From: JARROD01 sp037384225
Lineage (GTDB): Bacteria; Pseudomonadota; Gammaproteobacteria; Pseudomonadales; Cellvibrionaceae
Assembly: GCA_037384225.1 (NCBI GenBank)
Contig: JARROD010000043.1
Span: forward strand, 1 to 62,662
DNA length: 62,662 nucleotides
Direction of reading: 5' to 3'
The notes beneath the pieces are model-generated. The model did not search any database. It was given only the letters and a program-made list of their open reading frames with translations, and was not told where the DNA came from. Numbering within the stretch: the stretch's first letter is position 1; each line of letters starts with the position of its first letter. Of the stretch, positions 17,588-27,669 are shown piece after piece. A program made the translations under genes and the position numbers.

Positions 17588-20500
17588 TCAGTCGTTTTCT
17601 GTCAATTCCCCCAGCAATTGCCGCCAGATACGCTTCACGGTTTCGCGCTCGGCTGTAAAACAACTGCCATCGAGCACACTCGGCCGGCGCTGTAGCGCCA
17701 AGCGGTGGCCCATAGATCGGTAGGCTTTGTAGGCATCGATCAACTGGTTAACATCTTGTGTCTCCAGTAAACCGGCTTTTTCGAGGCAACCCAAAATGCG
17801 AATATTGTCTGAATACCGCACCAGTGCTGGCTCTTGGTGGGCCCAGGCTAGAACTGCGTATTGAACCATAAATTCAATGTCGACGATACCTCCACTATCG
17901 TGTTTTAAATGAAACGGAAGGCTCAGCGCCGCGTCTTCACCGTGTCTATCCCCATTGCCGATTTCACCTTCCGAACCATTGTTCGATTGAGTCGGAACTC
18001 TGGTACCAAGGTGCCGGCGCATTTTGGCGCGCATCTCGACAACATCTCTGCGCAGGACGGGCAGATCCCGCCGCCAGCACAGTATCTGCTCTCGCTCTCG
18101 CTCAAATTCGACCGCCAGTTGCGGGCAGCCGGCCACGACCCGTGACCGCACCAGCGCCTGGTGCTCCCAGGTCCAGGCTTCCTGTGACTGATAACGTTTG
18201 AAGCCTTTTAGCGAACTGACCAACAAGCCCGAGTTACCCGAAGGCCGCAGGCGCATATCCACTTCGTAAAGCGGCCCAGTCACAGTCTGGGTGGTCAAAA
18301 TATGTAAAATCTTTTGCCCCATGCGGATATAAAAGGTCTGATTATCGATCGACTTTTGCCCCTCCTCTTGGCGGGCGCCGGTGCAACCGGTGGCACTGGC
18401 ATTGTGCAAAAAAACAAGGTCCAGATCGGAGCCATGCCCCAACTCTATCCCCCCCAGTTTGCCATAGCCGACCACGATAAACCCGGGATCACAGTGGCTG
18501 CCGTCGTCGCGCTGCGGAAAACCGTGGCGCGCCACCATCGGCTGCCAGGCCAAGGTCACCACATGCTCCAGGATCACTTCGGCTATGTAGGTGAGATAGT
18601 CGCTGACTTTCATCAGTGGCAACACACCAGTCACTTCACTGGCGGCAACCCGCAGTGAATGTGCCAGGCGAAAATAGCGCAACGCCTCCATATGACCTTC
18701 CAGATCATCCGGATTCAGGCGCAGAACTTCCTGGCGCAATTCATCGCCGAGCGTCTCCTTATCCGGCGGCGAATAGAGTGTTCGCGCATCGAGCAGTTCA
18801 TCCAGCAGGGCCGGATACCTGCTCAACTGATCGGCGATCCAGGGACTGGCGGCACACAACTTGACTAATTGGTTCAGCGCCTCCGGGTTCTCAATCAGCA
18901 GCATCAGATAAATACTGCGCCGCGCCACCGCTTCCAGTAGCGGCCGAATACGGGCAAACACCTCTACCGCATCCTCGCGCCCGGATAAAACCGTGAACAG
19001 GCGGGGCATAAACCGCTCAAGGCGCTCGCGCCCGGTATTTTGCATCACCGCAAAGTTGCGGTTCTCCCGCAATAGGTGCAACTGATGCAACAGGCGCTTA
19101 GGTTCGACGAAGCGGTGTTGCGCCAGCAGCGCAGCCGTCTGTTCGTCGCTTAAATCACCTTGCCAAAAGGCCGACCAATCCGTCGACAGTTGATCCTGGG
19201 GAGGGGTGGCAGGCATGGCAACAACGGCCTGGAACTCGCTGTTGACCAGGTCCCGATGTTGTTTCAATGCAGCGGCGAACCGCTCCCAATCGCCAAACCC
19301 CATCACCCAGGCCAGACGCGATCGGTCCTGTCGGTCTACCGGCAGAGACTGCGTCTGGCGATCCTGGTACCCCTGGATGGCATGTTCAGTGTTGCGCAGA
19401 AACCGGTAGGCGGCCGCCAGTTCCCGCGCCCTGCCGGCCGGCAGGTAGTGCTCCGCCTCCAGCACTGGCAACAGGGTTAACAACTGCCGCTCCCGCAGAC
19501 GCGGATCCCGACCACCGCGAATCAGCTGAAACACCTGCACGATAAACTCCACTTCGCGAATTCCGCCGTAGCCCAATTTGACGTCATCGCTCATGCCTTT
19601 GCGCTGTACTTCGCGGTTGATCAGCGCTTTCATCGAACGCAGGGCGTCAATCACGGAATAATCAATATATTTGCGATAGGTGAAAGGACGCAACATCGCC
19701 ATTAATTCTTCAGCGTATGCGGCCCCGGCGGGAGCTGAGCAGGCACTCACCCGGGCTTTAATCATGGCGTAGCGTTCCCACTCGCGGCCCTGGGTCAGGT
19801 AGTAATTCTCCAGCGCGCTAAAGCTGGAAGCCAGCGCCCCGCTTTGGCCGTAAGGGCGCAGACGCATATCCACACGAAACACAAAGCCCTCGGCGGTTGG
19901 GGCGTCCAGACTCTTGATCAGCCGTTGTCCGAGGCGAACGAAAAACTCTTGATTGCTCAGGCTCTTGCCGCTGCCCCCGCCCTGGGTTTCGCCGCTCTCG
20001 GGATAGGCGAAGATCAAATCAATGTCAGAGGAGACATTCAGTTCCCCGGCACCGAGTTTTCCCATCCCCAGAACCAACAGCGGCTGCGGCAGGCCGGATT
20101 CGTCCCCCACCGGTTGCCCCCAGCGCGCCGCCAGTTCCCGGTAGTGAAAGCCAAGCGCCTGCTGTACGCAGGTATCGGCCAGCGCCGACATGGAGGCCAG
20201 GGTTTCCTCCAGCGGCGCGAGACGGTTGAAATCGCGCCAGACAATGCGCACCATGGCGCGATTACGATAGCGCCGCAGGACGCGGTCCAACGCCTGAACG
20301 TCACTGCACGCGTCAACCTGTGCCGACAGCTCCGCCGCGTATCCCGAGGCGGTATACAACCGCTCGAATTCACCGCTGTCCAGCAGACTCAGTAACAGCG
20401 TGGGATCAGAGGTGCAGGTTCTGGCAACAAATTCGCTGCCGGCGAAAGCGCGCAGCAGTTGGCGCTGAAGGTCGGGCGACGCCGTCAGGCAGCCTTGCAA

Positions 20501-20632
20501 CCGCGCCCTCTGCTCGGGCGTGGTCCGTTCGTGCAGTCGTTCACCATAACGAAAAATCTGTTCGTGAAACTGCGCCGGCACAGCATCTGTGGATGAAGCT
20601 GGCAGATCCGCCAAAATATTTGCATCTGTCAA
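17588..20632 (-). CDS. glnE: Bifunctional glutamine synthetase adenylyltransferase/adenylyl-removing enzyme
   Basis: Covalently modifies glutamine synthetase in response to PII. Two nucleotidyltransferase domains are present, each with its metal motif: the N-terminal adenylyl-removing half has GELNVSSDIDLIFAYPE and the C-terminal adenylylating half has ELGHGSDLDLVFLHN. RDPRLRERQLLTLLPVLE and GGIVDIEFMVQYAVL are family signatures. At 1014 residues it is slightly long, because residues about 875-907 hold a hydrophilic insertion (containing NNGSEGEIGNGDRHGEDA) just before the conserved LKHDSGGIVDIEF. Its ATG overlaps the stop of the upstream GspE-like ATPase gene by 4 nt, implying coupled translation. 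Confidence 0.97.
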   Translation of the reverse strand: MTDANILADLPASSTDAVPAQFHEQIFRYGERLHERTTPEQRARLQGCLTASPDLQRQLLRAFAGSEFVARTCTSDPTLLLSLLDSGEFERLYTASGYAAELSAQVDACSDVQALDRVLRRYRNRAMVRIVWRDFNRLAPLEETLASMSALADTCVQQALGFHYRELAARWGQPVGDESGLPQPLLVLGMGKLGAGELNVSSDIDLIFAYPESGETQGGGSGKSLSNQEFFVRLGQRLIKSLDAPTAEGFVFRVDMRLRPYGQSGALASSFSALENYYLTQGREWERYAMIKARVSACSAPAGAAYAEELMAMLRPFTYRKYIDYSVIDALRSMKALINREVQRKGMSDDVKLGYGGIREVEFIVQVFQLIRGGRDPRLRERQLLTLLPVLEAEHYLPAGRARELAAAYRFLRNTEHAIQGYQDRQTQSLPVDRQDRSRLAWVMGFGDWERFAAALKQHRDLVNSEFQAVVAMPATPPQDQLSTDWSAFWQGDLSDEQTAALLAQHRFVEPKRLLHQLHLLRENRNFAVMQNTGRERLERFMPRLFTVLSGREDAVEVFARIRPLLEAVARRSIYLMLLIENPEALNQLVKLCAASPWIADQLSRYPALLDELLDARTLYSPPDKETLGDELRQEVLRLNPDDLEGHMEALRYFRLAHSLRVAASEVTGVLPLMKVSDYLTYIAEVILEHVVTLAWQPMVARHGFPQRDDGSHCDPGFIVVGYGKLGGIELGHGSDLDLVFLHNASATGCTGARQEEGQKSIDNQTFYIRMGQKILHILTTQTVTGPLYEVDMRLRPSGNSGLLVSSLKGFKRYQSQEAWTWEHQALVRSRVVAGCPQLAVEFEREREQILCWRRDLPVLRRDVVEMRAKMRRHLGTRVPTQSNNGSEGEIGNGDRHGEDAALSLPFHLKHDSGGIVDIEFMVQYAVLAWAHQEPALVRYSDNIRILGCLEKAGLLETQDVNQLIDAYKAYRSMGHRLALQRRPSVLDGSCFTAERETVKRIWRQLLGELTEND

Positions 20633-22422
20633 TTGAATTTCTCCGATGCCGGTACCACTCGCAACACCTCTTCAATCGTTGTGGTTCCGGCGGCGATTTT
20701 CTGTGCCCCGGACAGCCGCAACGTGCGCATTCCTTCGCGCATGGCCTGTTTGCGTAGCTGCCCCAGATCGCAGTTATCATTGAGAATCTCTTTCACGGAT
20801 TCCGACAAGAGTAGAATTTCATAGATCCCCTGGCGCCCCAGATAACCCGTATTGCGGCACTCCAGGCACCCGACCGGGTGCAGAAACTTATTCGGTGTGG
20901 CCACTTTCCAGGGCTTGACCAATTGCTGCCAGGCCTGGGGGTCGGCTTCGCTTTCTTCTTTACAATGGGGGCATAGACTGCGCACCAGCCGTTGCGCCAT
21001 AACGCCGAGCACGGTGGCTTTAATCAGATAGCTGGGCACCCCCAGATCCAACAGGCGGGTGATCGCGGTGGAGGAATCGTTGGTGTGCAGTGTGGATAAC
21101 ACCAAATGACCGGTAAGCGCCGCCTGAACGGCCATCTGCGCGGTTTCCAGATCCCGGATCTCCCCCACCATGATAATGTCCGGATCCTGCCGCAACAGCG
21201 TGCGCACACCCGCCGCGAAGTCGAGACCAATTTTGTGGTGGACCTGGGTCTGGTTGAAACTTTCCTCCACCATCTCGATAGGGTCTTCGATGGTGCTAAC
21301 GTTGACTTCCGAGGTGGCCAGCGTTTTCAAAGAGGAATACAGAGTTGTAGTCTTCCCCGAGCCGGTGGGGCCGGTAACCAGCACAATACCGTTCGGCCGC
21401 TCCATCATGGACTGCCAGCGCTGGTAGTCGTCGCCTGTCAGGCCCAGTTCGTTGAAAGTGCGCAGCAGCACTTCCGGGTCGAATATCCGCATGACCAGTT
21501 TTTCGCCAAAGGCGGTCGGCAATGTCGACAGGCGCAGTTCAACTTCGCCGCCGTCCGGGCGTTTGGTTTTTATGCGGCCGTCCTGGGGTTTGCGTTTTTC
21601 CGCCACGTTCATGCGCCCGAGAATTTTGATACGGCTGGTTACGGCTGTCATAACCACTAAAGGCAGCTCGTATACCTGATGCAGAATACCATCGATACGA
21701 AAGCGCACCTTGCCCATCTCCCGGCGCGGCTCAATATGTATATCACTGGCACGTTGATCGAATGCATATTGCAACAACCAGTCGACAATATTGACGATAT
21801 GCTGGTCGTTCGCCTCCGGGTCCTTTAAAGCCCCCAGTTCCAGTAACTGCTCGAGATTGGTTACACCGGAGGGGCCGGTCATCCCTTTGGCGCCGGAGAC
21901 CGATCGCGACAGGGTATAAAACTCCACCGTGTAGCGCTCGATATCGACCGGGTTGGCCATTACGCGGCGCACCTGGCGCCGCGCCGTGTGTGCCAACTGC
22001 GGCTCCCAACTGGATATAAATGGTTGGGTGGTGGCGATCACCACTTCTTCGGTGTTGACTTCCACGCAGAGGATACCGTGGTGCCTGGCAAAGGCGTAGG
22101 ACATGACCTCGGTGACGGCGGGAACATCGATTTTGATAGGATCTATGTGGACGACGGACATTGCGGCTTTTTTGGCCAGCCAGTGGGTCAGTACATCGCC
22201 AGTGAGCTTTTTCCCGGGGCAGTTTGGTTGATCGAAGTTCTGGCTGGCGATAAAGGCCATTGGATGCATCGCCGCCTGCTCACGGGTGCGGGTCGAGCCG
22301 GTGAGAAGGTTGGCATCTTCGAGAAGCATCAGGCCGTCGGCGACCAAATCGTTGATAAGGCTGCGCAAATCCAGCCCGCGGTCGGTTGTCGCTCCGTTCA
22401 ATGCCGTTTCGCCTCTTCTCAC
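20629..22422 (-). CDS. GspE/PilB-family secretion or pilus ATPase
   Basis: Hexameric type II/IV secretion ATPase (597 residues). An N-terminal MshEN-type domain precedes the ATPase core: Walker A GPTGSGKT (351-358), the Asp box TIEDPIE, Walker B IIMVGEIRD, the His box LSTLHTND, and the zinc-binding pair CPHC...CLEC before the C-terminal GIYEILLL. All catalytic elements are present. No other type II secretion or type IV pilus gene is nearby, so it is an orphan ATPase that must work with a machine encoded elsewhere. It overlaps glnE by 4 nt. GspE versus PilB cannot be settled here. Confidence 0.9.
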   Translation of the reverse strand: MRRGETALNGATTDRGLDLRSLINDLVADGLMLLEDANLLTGSTRTREQAAMHPMAFIASQNFDQPNCPGKKLTGDVLTHWLAKKAAMSVVHIDPIKIDVPAVTEVMSYAFARHHGILCVEVNTEEVVIATTQPFISSWEPQLAHTARRQVRRVMANPVDIERYTVEFYTLSRSVSGAKGMTGPSGVTNLEQLLELGALKDPEANDQHIVNIVDWLLQYAFDQRASDIHIEPRREMGKVRFRIDGILHQVYELPLVVMTAVTSRIKILGRMNVAEKRKPQDGRIKTKRPDGGEVELRLSTLPTAFGEKLVMRIFDPEVLLRTFNELGLTGDDYQRWQSMMERPNGIVLVTGPTGSGKTTTLYSSLKTLATSEVNVSTIEDPIEMVEESFNQTQVHHKIGLDFAAGVRTLLRQDPDIIMVGEIRDLETAQMAVQAALTGHLVLSTLHTNDSSTAITRLLDLGVPSYLIKATVLGVMAQRLVRSLCPHCKEESEADPQAWQQLVKPWKVATPNKFLHPVGCLECRNTGYLGRQGIYEILLLSESVKEILNDNCDLGQLRKQAMREGMRTLRLSGAQKIAAGTTTIEEVLRVVPASEKFN

Positions 22423-22517
22423 ACTGCCCCTCCTCTATACTTAACGCTGACGATTGTAGACTGAAAGTGCCTGAGGCGCATCTCAAAGCCCGGTGCGGAC
22501 TCCGTAGCTGCGCCAAG

Positions 22518-22571
22518 CTTCTCAATAACCCCAGGTATTTGCACCGGCTCTTTGTGCCTACCCCGGGTTAT
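22518..22571. repeat. Short palindromic repeat, copy A
   Basis: Begins CTTCTCAATAACCCCAGGTA and ends TACCCCGGGTTAT, which pairs with its own left part (11 of 13 bases). The first 20 bases match the repeat copies at 33071, 41407 and 54621 with two or three changes. It lies in the 305-bp divergent spacer between the GspE-like gene and the DUF4399 gene; nothing else stands out there. Confidence 0.75.
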
Positions 22572-22727
22572 AAAAATGTAACACGTATAAGTGGCTACCA
22601 ATTATCAGTTTTACGTTAAAGGCGCCCACCCGGGCAACCCGCTTTTGCTCTATTACCGTGGCTTGCATTATTATCCACGGTCGTTATATCCAATCGCCCC
22701 ATGCACACTCTCAGTTGGAGACATGAA

Positions 22728-23156
22728 ATGAATATTCCCAGTAAGTTGTTGACAGCACTATTGTTCAGCGTTGCGTGTTTCAATGTGACAGCAGCCGATA
22801 TACCGAAATCCAGCTCTCCAACAGGAGCTCGGGTGTATATTATCGAACCGGCGGACGGTGCTGTGGTTTCCAGCCCGGTGACAGTGAAGTTTGGCCTCAG
22901 CGGTATGGGCGTGGCGCCGGCGGGCGTCGATAAGGAAAACACCGGCCATCACCATCTCCTCGTCGACGCCAAAGCCCTTCCCAAAATGGATCAACCCATG
23001 GGTAAGAATGTAAAACATTTTGGCGGCGGCCAGACCGAAACCACTCTCACACTGGCTCCCGGCAAACACACATTGCAATTGATACTTGGGGATAAATACC
23101 ATATCCCACACAATCCACCGGTTATTTCCAAAAAAATAACCATCACCGTAAAATAG
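22728..23156 (+). CDS. DUF4399-domain periplasmic protein
   Basis: Small secreted protein (about 142 residues). A signal peptide (MNIPSKLLTALLFSVACFNVTAA) is followed by a single beta-sandwich-like domain with ARVYIIEPADGAVVSSPVTVKFGLSGMGVAPAG, TGHHHLLVDA and LAPGKHTLQLILGDKYHIPH, all hallmarks of DUF4399. The His-rich TGHHHLL loop may bind metal; function is unknown. The start is ATG 22728 because GGAG is 7 nt upstream; the longer frame from 22701 is not favoured. It ends 4 bp before argE, so it may be co-transcribed with argE and argA. Confidence 0.88.
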   Translation: MNIPSKLLTALLFSVACFNVTAADIPKSSSPTGARVYIIEPADGAVVSSPVTVKFGLSGMGVAPAGVDKENTGHHHLLVDAKALPKMDQPMGKNVKHFGGGQTETTLTLAPGKHTLQLILGDKYHIPHNPPVISKKITITVK

Positions 23157-23160
23157 TATT

Positions 23161-24306
23161 ATGACTCCTCCTTCGTTGCACCGGCAGTTGGCCGAGCTGA
23201 TTGCCCTCCCTTCCGTAAGCAGCCACGATTCCAAATGGGATATGGGCAACATTGAGGTCGTCAATCTGTTGGCGACCTGGCTCGAATCTCTCGGTTTTGC
23301 CATTGAAATTATCCCCGTGCCCGGCACCCGCAACAAAGTCAACCTGGTGGCGACGCTGGGCAAGGGGCCTGGAGGCCTGGTGCTGTCGGGGCACACCGAT
23401 ACCGTCCCCTATGATGAAAACCGCTGGCAGCAGGACCCGTTTCAACTGACGGAAAAAAATCACCGTTTTTATGGCTTGGGCGCTACCGATATGAAGGGGT
23501 TTTTTCCCGTTGTGATCGAGGCGGCCAAAGCTTTTGCGGGCACCGATCTACAGCAGCCGCTAATCGTGCTCGCGACCGCCGACGAGGAGAGTTCCATGAG
23601 TGGCGCCCGAAGCCTGGCGGAACGGGGGTACCCCAAAGCCCGCTACGCGGTAATCGGCGAGCCGACAGGATTAAGGCCGGTGCGCATGCACAAGGGCATT
23701 ATGATGGATTCGATTCGAGTCAAAGGGCTTGCAGGGCACTCGTCAAACCCGGAGTTGGGCAACAGCGCACTGGAAATTATGTACCGGGTCATCGGCGACT
23801 TGTTGGCATTCAGGCGAGAACTGCAGTCGAGCTACCGTAACCCGGGATTCGACATTCAATACCCGACCATGAATTTGGGTTGTATTCACGGCGGCGACAA
23901 TCCCAATCGTATCTGTGGCCAGTGTGAATTACAGTTTGATCTGCGGGCGTTACCGGGCATGAATAATGAAGACCTGCACCGGCAGATCGCCGCGCGCCTG
24001 CAGCCGATCGCACGCGAGACCAGTAGTGAAATCGAAATCTCTGCACTGTTTGGCGGGATACACCCGTTTGAGCAGAGCGCGCAATCCCCCTTGGTTCAGG
24101 CGGCGGAAAAACTTTCCGGCAATGTCGCTGAAAGCGTGGCTTTCGCCACCGAAGCCCCCTTCCTGCAACAGTTGGGCATGGATACCATCGTAATGGGGCC
24201 CGGCAGTATCGATCAAGCTCACCAGCCCAATGAATACATCGAGCAAAAACAAATTCAACCGGCGATCGATCTAATCAAGGCGCTTATAACGCGGTTTTGT
24301 CTTTAG
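23161..24306 (+). CDS. argE: Acetylornithine deacetylase
   Basis: M20 metallopeptidase-family enzyme (381 residues) that releases ornithine from N-acetylornithine. Zinc ligands are in LSGHTDTVP (H78, D80) and YGLGATDMKG (D110). The catalytic Glu is in ATADEESSMSGA (E142/E143), and the dimerisation domain begins near residue 180 (GIMMDSIRVKGLAGHSSNP). It is 4 bp after the DUF4399 gene and about 70 bp before argA. The linear argE pathway agrees with the neighbouring stand-alone argA. Confidence 0.96.
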   Translation: MTPPSLHRQLAELIALPSVSSHDSKWDMGNIEVVNLLATWLESLGFAIEIIPVPGTRNKVNLVATLGKGPGGLVLSGHTDTVPYDENRWQQDPFQLTEKNHRFYGLGATDMKGFFPVVIEAAKAFAGTDLQQPLIVLATADEESSMSGARSLAERGYPKARYAVIGEPTGLRPVRMHKGIMMDSIRVKGLAGHSSNPELGNSALEIMYRVIGDLLAFRRELQSSYRNPGFDIQYPTMNLGCIHGGDNPNRICGQCELQFDLRALPGMNNEDLHRQIAARLQPIARETSSEIEISALFGGIHPFEQSAQSPLVQAAEKLSGNVAESVAFATEAPFLQQLGMDTIVMGPGSIDQAHQPNEYIEQKQIQPAIDLIKALITRFCL

Positions 24307-24374
24307 CGCTGCGGTGACTTGGTGCGTGATTTCTATATATACTGCCCCCCCTCGGCAGAAAGAGGATTTTCACG

Positions 24375-25694
24375 GTGAGTGCAGTAAATCAAGACTATGT
24401 GAAGTGGTTTCGTCAGTCGTCACCCTATATCAATGCTTACAGAGGCAAAACCTTCGTACTGATGTTACCCGGAGCAGCCATCGAGCACGGCAACTTTGCC
24501 AACATCATTCACGATATAGGGCTGTTAAACAGCCTCGGCGTCCACCTGGTCCTGGTTCACGGCGCTCGCCCTCAGATCGACCGCTGCCTGGCGGCGGAAA
24601 ATATTGCCTCACAGTTTCACAAAAATCTGCGCATTACCGATCAAGATAGCATTAGCAGAATTGCCCGGGTTATCGGCGAGGTGCGTGTCAATATCGAAGC
24701 CCAGCTTTCAACCGGCCTGCCCAATTCCCCTATGCACGGTGCGCGTATTCGGGTTGTGGGTGGCAACTTTGTCACCGCCAGGCCCTGTGGCATTATCGAC
24801 GGCCTGGACTTTCTCCACACCGGCAAGGTGCGGCGGGTCGATGGCAAGGGATTGAGCCACGCGCTCAGTCAGGGCTGCGTGATACTCCTGTCGCCACTGG
24901 GCTACTCCCCCACTGGAGAAATTTTCAACCTTTCATTTGCCGAAATCGCCACCCAGGCGGCCGTCAACCTAAAAGCGGACAAACTGATTGCGTTTACGCC
25001 GGAGCAAGGCGTGCGCAATCGCAACGGCCGGCTTCTGCGCGAGTTGACACTGAAGCAATGCGGCAATCTTTTATCAGATCCTGACAGGGTACCGGGGGAC
25101 GTAACGCTCCAGGCATTGCAATCGTGCTACAATGTTTGCAGTCAGGGTATTCCCAGGGCACAGATGATCAGTTACAGCGATGATGGCGCTTTGATTAAAG
25201 AGCTGTTTACCCGTGATGGCACCGGCACCATGGTTTATTGCGACAGCTACGAAGTGATCCGCCGAGGCCGGATCGATGATGTCGGCGGTATCATCAAGCT
25301 GATCAGCCCACAGGAAAAACTGGGGGTGCTGGTGCGCAGATCGCGGGAACTGCTGGAAACCGAAGTCGATCAATTCACCGTCATGGAAAAGGACGGCATG
25401 ATCATCGCCTGTGCCGCGCTCTACCCTTATCCGGACAATCACAGCGGCGAACTGGCCTGTGTGGTAACCCACGAAGATTACCGCAGCGGCGGTCGAGCCG
25501 CAAAGCTGCTGACACATATTGAAAGGCAGGCGCATAAACTGCGGCTTAAAACACTGTTTACACTGACTACCCAAACAGCACACTGGTTTCTGGAACAGGG
25601 TTTCACAGGCGGCGATCTGAGCAACCTGCCCGATCAGAAACAGTCTCTTTACAATTATCGCCGCAACTCCAAAGTGTTTATCAAACAACTGTAA
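24375..25694 (+). CDS. argA: Amino-acid N-acetyltransferase (N-acetylglutamate synthase)
   Basis: First enzyme of arginine synthesis (439 residues). The N-terminal amino-acid-kinase-like regulatory domain (WFRQSSPYINAYRGKTFVLM, LVHGARPQIDRCL) is followed by a GNAT acetyltransferase domain (LACVVTHEDYRSGGRAAKLL; TLTTQTAHWFLEQGF). The start is GTG 24375, supported by AGAGGA about 10 nt upstream. The domain order is that of the classical arginine-inhibited enzyme, so feedback inhibition is expected. It follows argE on the same strand. Confidence 0.96.
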   Translation: MSAVNQDYVKWFRQSSPYINAYRGKTFVLMLPGAAIEHGNFANIIHDIGLLNSLGVHLVLVHGARPQIDRCLAAENIASQFHKNLRITDQDSISRIARVIGEVRVNIEAQLSTGLPNSPMHGARIRVVGGNFVTARPCGIIDGLDFLHTGKVRRVDGKGLSHALSQGCVILLSPLGYSPTGEIFNLSFAEIATQAAVNLKADKLIAFTPEQGVRNRNGRLLRELTLKQCGNLLSDPDRVPGDVTLQALQSCYNVCSQGIPRAQMISYSDDGALIKELFTRDGTGTMVYCDSYEVIRRGRIDDVGGIIKLISPQEKLGVLVRRSRELLETEVDQFTVMEKDGMIIACAALYPYPDNHSGELACVVTHEDYRSGGRAAKLLTHIERQAHKLRLKTLFTLTTQTAHWFLEQGFTGGDLSNLPDQKQSLYNYRRNSKVFIKQL

Positions 25695-25831
25695 CCCTAC
25701 AAAAAAGCCGGATGGCCACCGAATCCAGGGCACAGGTACCCCGGCTTGGATGAAGTTATTCTTAGCTCTGTATATATCTGGTATCCTTGGCCACCAGTCT
25801 TAAACCCAGCCCTCCAGCAATGAGGTCCTCC

Positions 25832-27667
25832 ATGCCTGTCTATCGCTCCAAAACATCCACTGCCGGCCGCCATATGGCAGGAGCCCGCGCCCTGTGGCGT
25901 GCCACCGGGATGAAAGATGACGATTTTCAGAAGCCCATAATTGCCATTGCCAATTCATTTACCCAGTTCGTCCCCGGGCACGTTCACTTGAAAGACATGG
26001 GACAACTGGTGGCCAGAGAGATAGAGAAAGCCGGTGCAGTGGCCAAAGAATTCAATACCATCGCCGTGGACGACGGCATCGCCATGGGCCATGACGGTAT
26101 GCTCTACAGTCTGCCGAGCCGGGATATTATTGCCGACTCGGTGGAATATATGGTGAACGCTCACTGCGCGGATGCCCTGATCTGTATTTCCAACTGCGAC
26201 AAAATCACCCCCGGCATGCTGATGGCTGCCATGCGCCTGAATATTCCGGTTGTCTTTGTTTCCGGCGGACCTATGGAGGCGGGAAAAACCCGGCTCGCAG
26301 ACCACAAGCTGGACTTGGTCGATGCTATTGTAGTGGCGACTGATGACAGCGCTTCCGACGATAAGGTGGAAGCCTACGAGCGCAGCGCCTGCCCGACCTG
26401 CGGTTCCTGCTCCGGCATGTTTACCGCCAATTCCATGAACTGCCTGACCGAAGCCCTGGGTCTGAGCCTGCCGGGCAATGGCACACTGGTCGCCACCCAT
26501 GCCGACCGCCGCGGTTTATTCGAAGAGGCGGGCCGGCGCATTGTCGAGATCACCCGCCGTTATTACGAGCAGGACGACGAATCGGTGCTGCCGCGCCAAA
26601 TCGCCACTACTGCTGCCTTTGCCAATGCTATGACACTGGACATAGCCATGGGGGGATCGACCAATACCATTTTGCACATTCTCGCAATCGCCCAGGAAGG
26701 GGAACAGGATTTTACCTTAAAGGATATCGACTATCTGTCGCGCAAGGTTCCGCAACTATGCAAAGTTGCACCCAACACACCCCAATATCATATCGAGGAC
26801 GTACATCGGGCTGGCGGAATAATGGGCATTCTCGGAGAACTGGATCGGGCCGGGCTGCTGGACACCTCGGTACCCACCATACACAGTCCGACACTGCAAA
26901 GCGCTCTCGACCAGTGGGATATCATGCGTGATCCGGAGCCGGAAATTACTGAATTCTATAAAGCCGGCCCCGCTGGTATCCGAACCCAGGAAGCCTTTAG
27001 TCAGGACTGCCGCTGGCCGGCGCTGGATGTCGATCGCGACGGTGGCTGCATTCACAGGCTGGAAAGCGCCTTCAGCCGGGAGGGCGGCCTGGCGGTGCTC
27101 TACGGCAATATTGCCGAGGCCGGCTGCGTGGTAAAAACAGCTGGCGTCGACGATTCGATTCTAGTATTTGAAGGTCCGGCTCACGTTACCGAATCCCAGG
27201 AGCAAGCCGTGGATCATATCCTTAACGGCAAAGTGAAAGAGGGAGAGGTGGTTATTGTTCGCTACGAAGGCCCCCGCGGCGGCCCGGGTATGCAGGAAAT
27301 GCTCTATCCCACCAGCTACCTTAAATCCAAGGGGCTGGGCAAAGCCTGTGCTCTGCTCACCGACGGACGTTTTTCCGGTGGCACCTCAGGGCTGTCCATC
27401 GGCCATGTTTCACCGGAAGCGGCCGCCGGCGGTGCCATAGGCCTGGTGGAGAACGGCGATATTGTTACGATTGATATACCCAACCGTTGTATCAATGTGC
27501 AGTTGAGCGACCAGGAGCTGGCCAGCCGGCGCGCCAGACGGGACCGGGAGGGGTGGAAACCGGCCGCACAACGGCCGCGAAAAGTATCCGCGGCGCTAAA
27601 AGCCTATGCAAAACTCGCTACCAGTGCAGATAAAGGTGCGGTGAGAGACCTTTCTCAATTGGATTGA
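25832..27667 (+). CDS. ilvD: Dihydroxy-acid dehydratase
   Basis: Iron-sulfur dehydratase (611 residues from ATG 25832) for the third step of Val/Ile synthesis. MPVYRSKTSTAGRHMAGARA aligns with the usual N-terminus, so the upstream TTG-started extension is rejected. Cluster cysteines are in CISNCDKITPGM and ACPTCGSCSGMF, and GRFSGGTSGLSIGHVSPEAA near the C-terminus is the family signature. It is separated from argA by 137 bp, so it probably has its own promoter. Confidence 0.97.
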   Translation: MPVYRSKTSTAGRHMAGARALWRATGMKDDDFQKPIIAIANSFTQFVPGHVHLKDMGQLVAREIEKAGAVAKEFNTIAVDDGIAMGHDGMLYSLPSRDIIADSVEYMVNAHCADALICISNCDKITPGMLMAAMRLNIPVVFVSGGPMEAGKTRLADHKLDLVDAIVVATDDSASDDKVEAYERSACPTCGSCSGMFTANSMNCLTEALGLSLPGNGTLVATHADRRGLFEEAGRRIVEITRRYYEQDDESVLPRQIATTAAFANAMTLDIAMGGSTNTILHILAIAQEGEQDFTLKDIDYLSRKVPQLCKVAPNTPQYHIEDVHRAGGIMGILGELDRAGLLDTSVPTIHSPTLQSALDQWDIMRDPEPEITEFYKAGPAGIRTQEAFSQDCRWPALDVDRDGGCIHRLESAFSREGGLAVLYGNIAEAGCVVKTAGVDDSILVFEGPAHVTESQEQAVDHILNGKVKEGEVVIVRYEGPRGGPGMQEMLYPTSYLKSKGLGKACALLTDGRFSGGTSGLSIGHVSPEAAAGGAIGLVENGDIVTIDIPNRCINVQLSDQELASRRARRDREGWKPAAQRPRKVSAALKAYAKLATSADKGAVRDLSQLD

Positions 27668-27669
27668 GT

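Noticed and set aside
25705..25747. Hairpin AAGCCGG/CCGGCTT between argA and ilvD with a T-run on the minus strand
   Set aside because: It looks like a terminator only for minus-strand transcription, and no minus-strand gene lies upstream of it. In the argA direction there is no U-tract.
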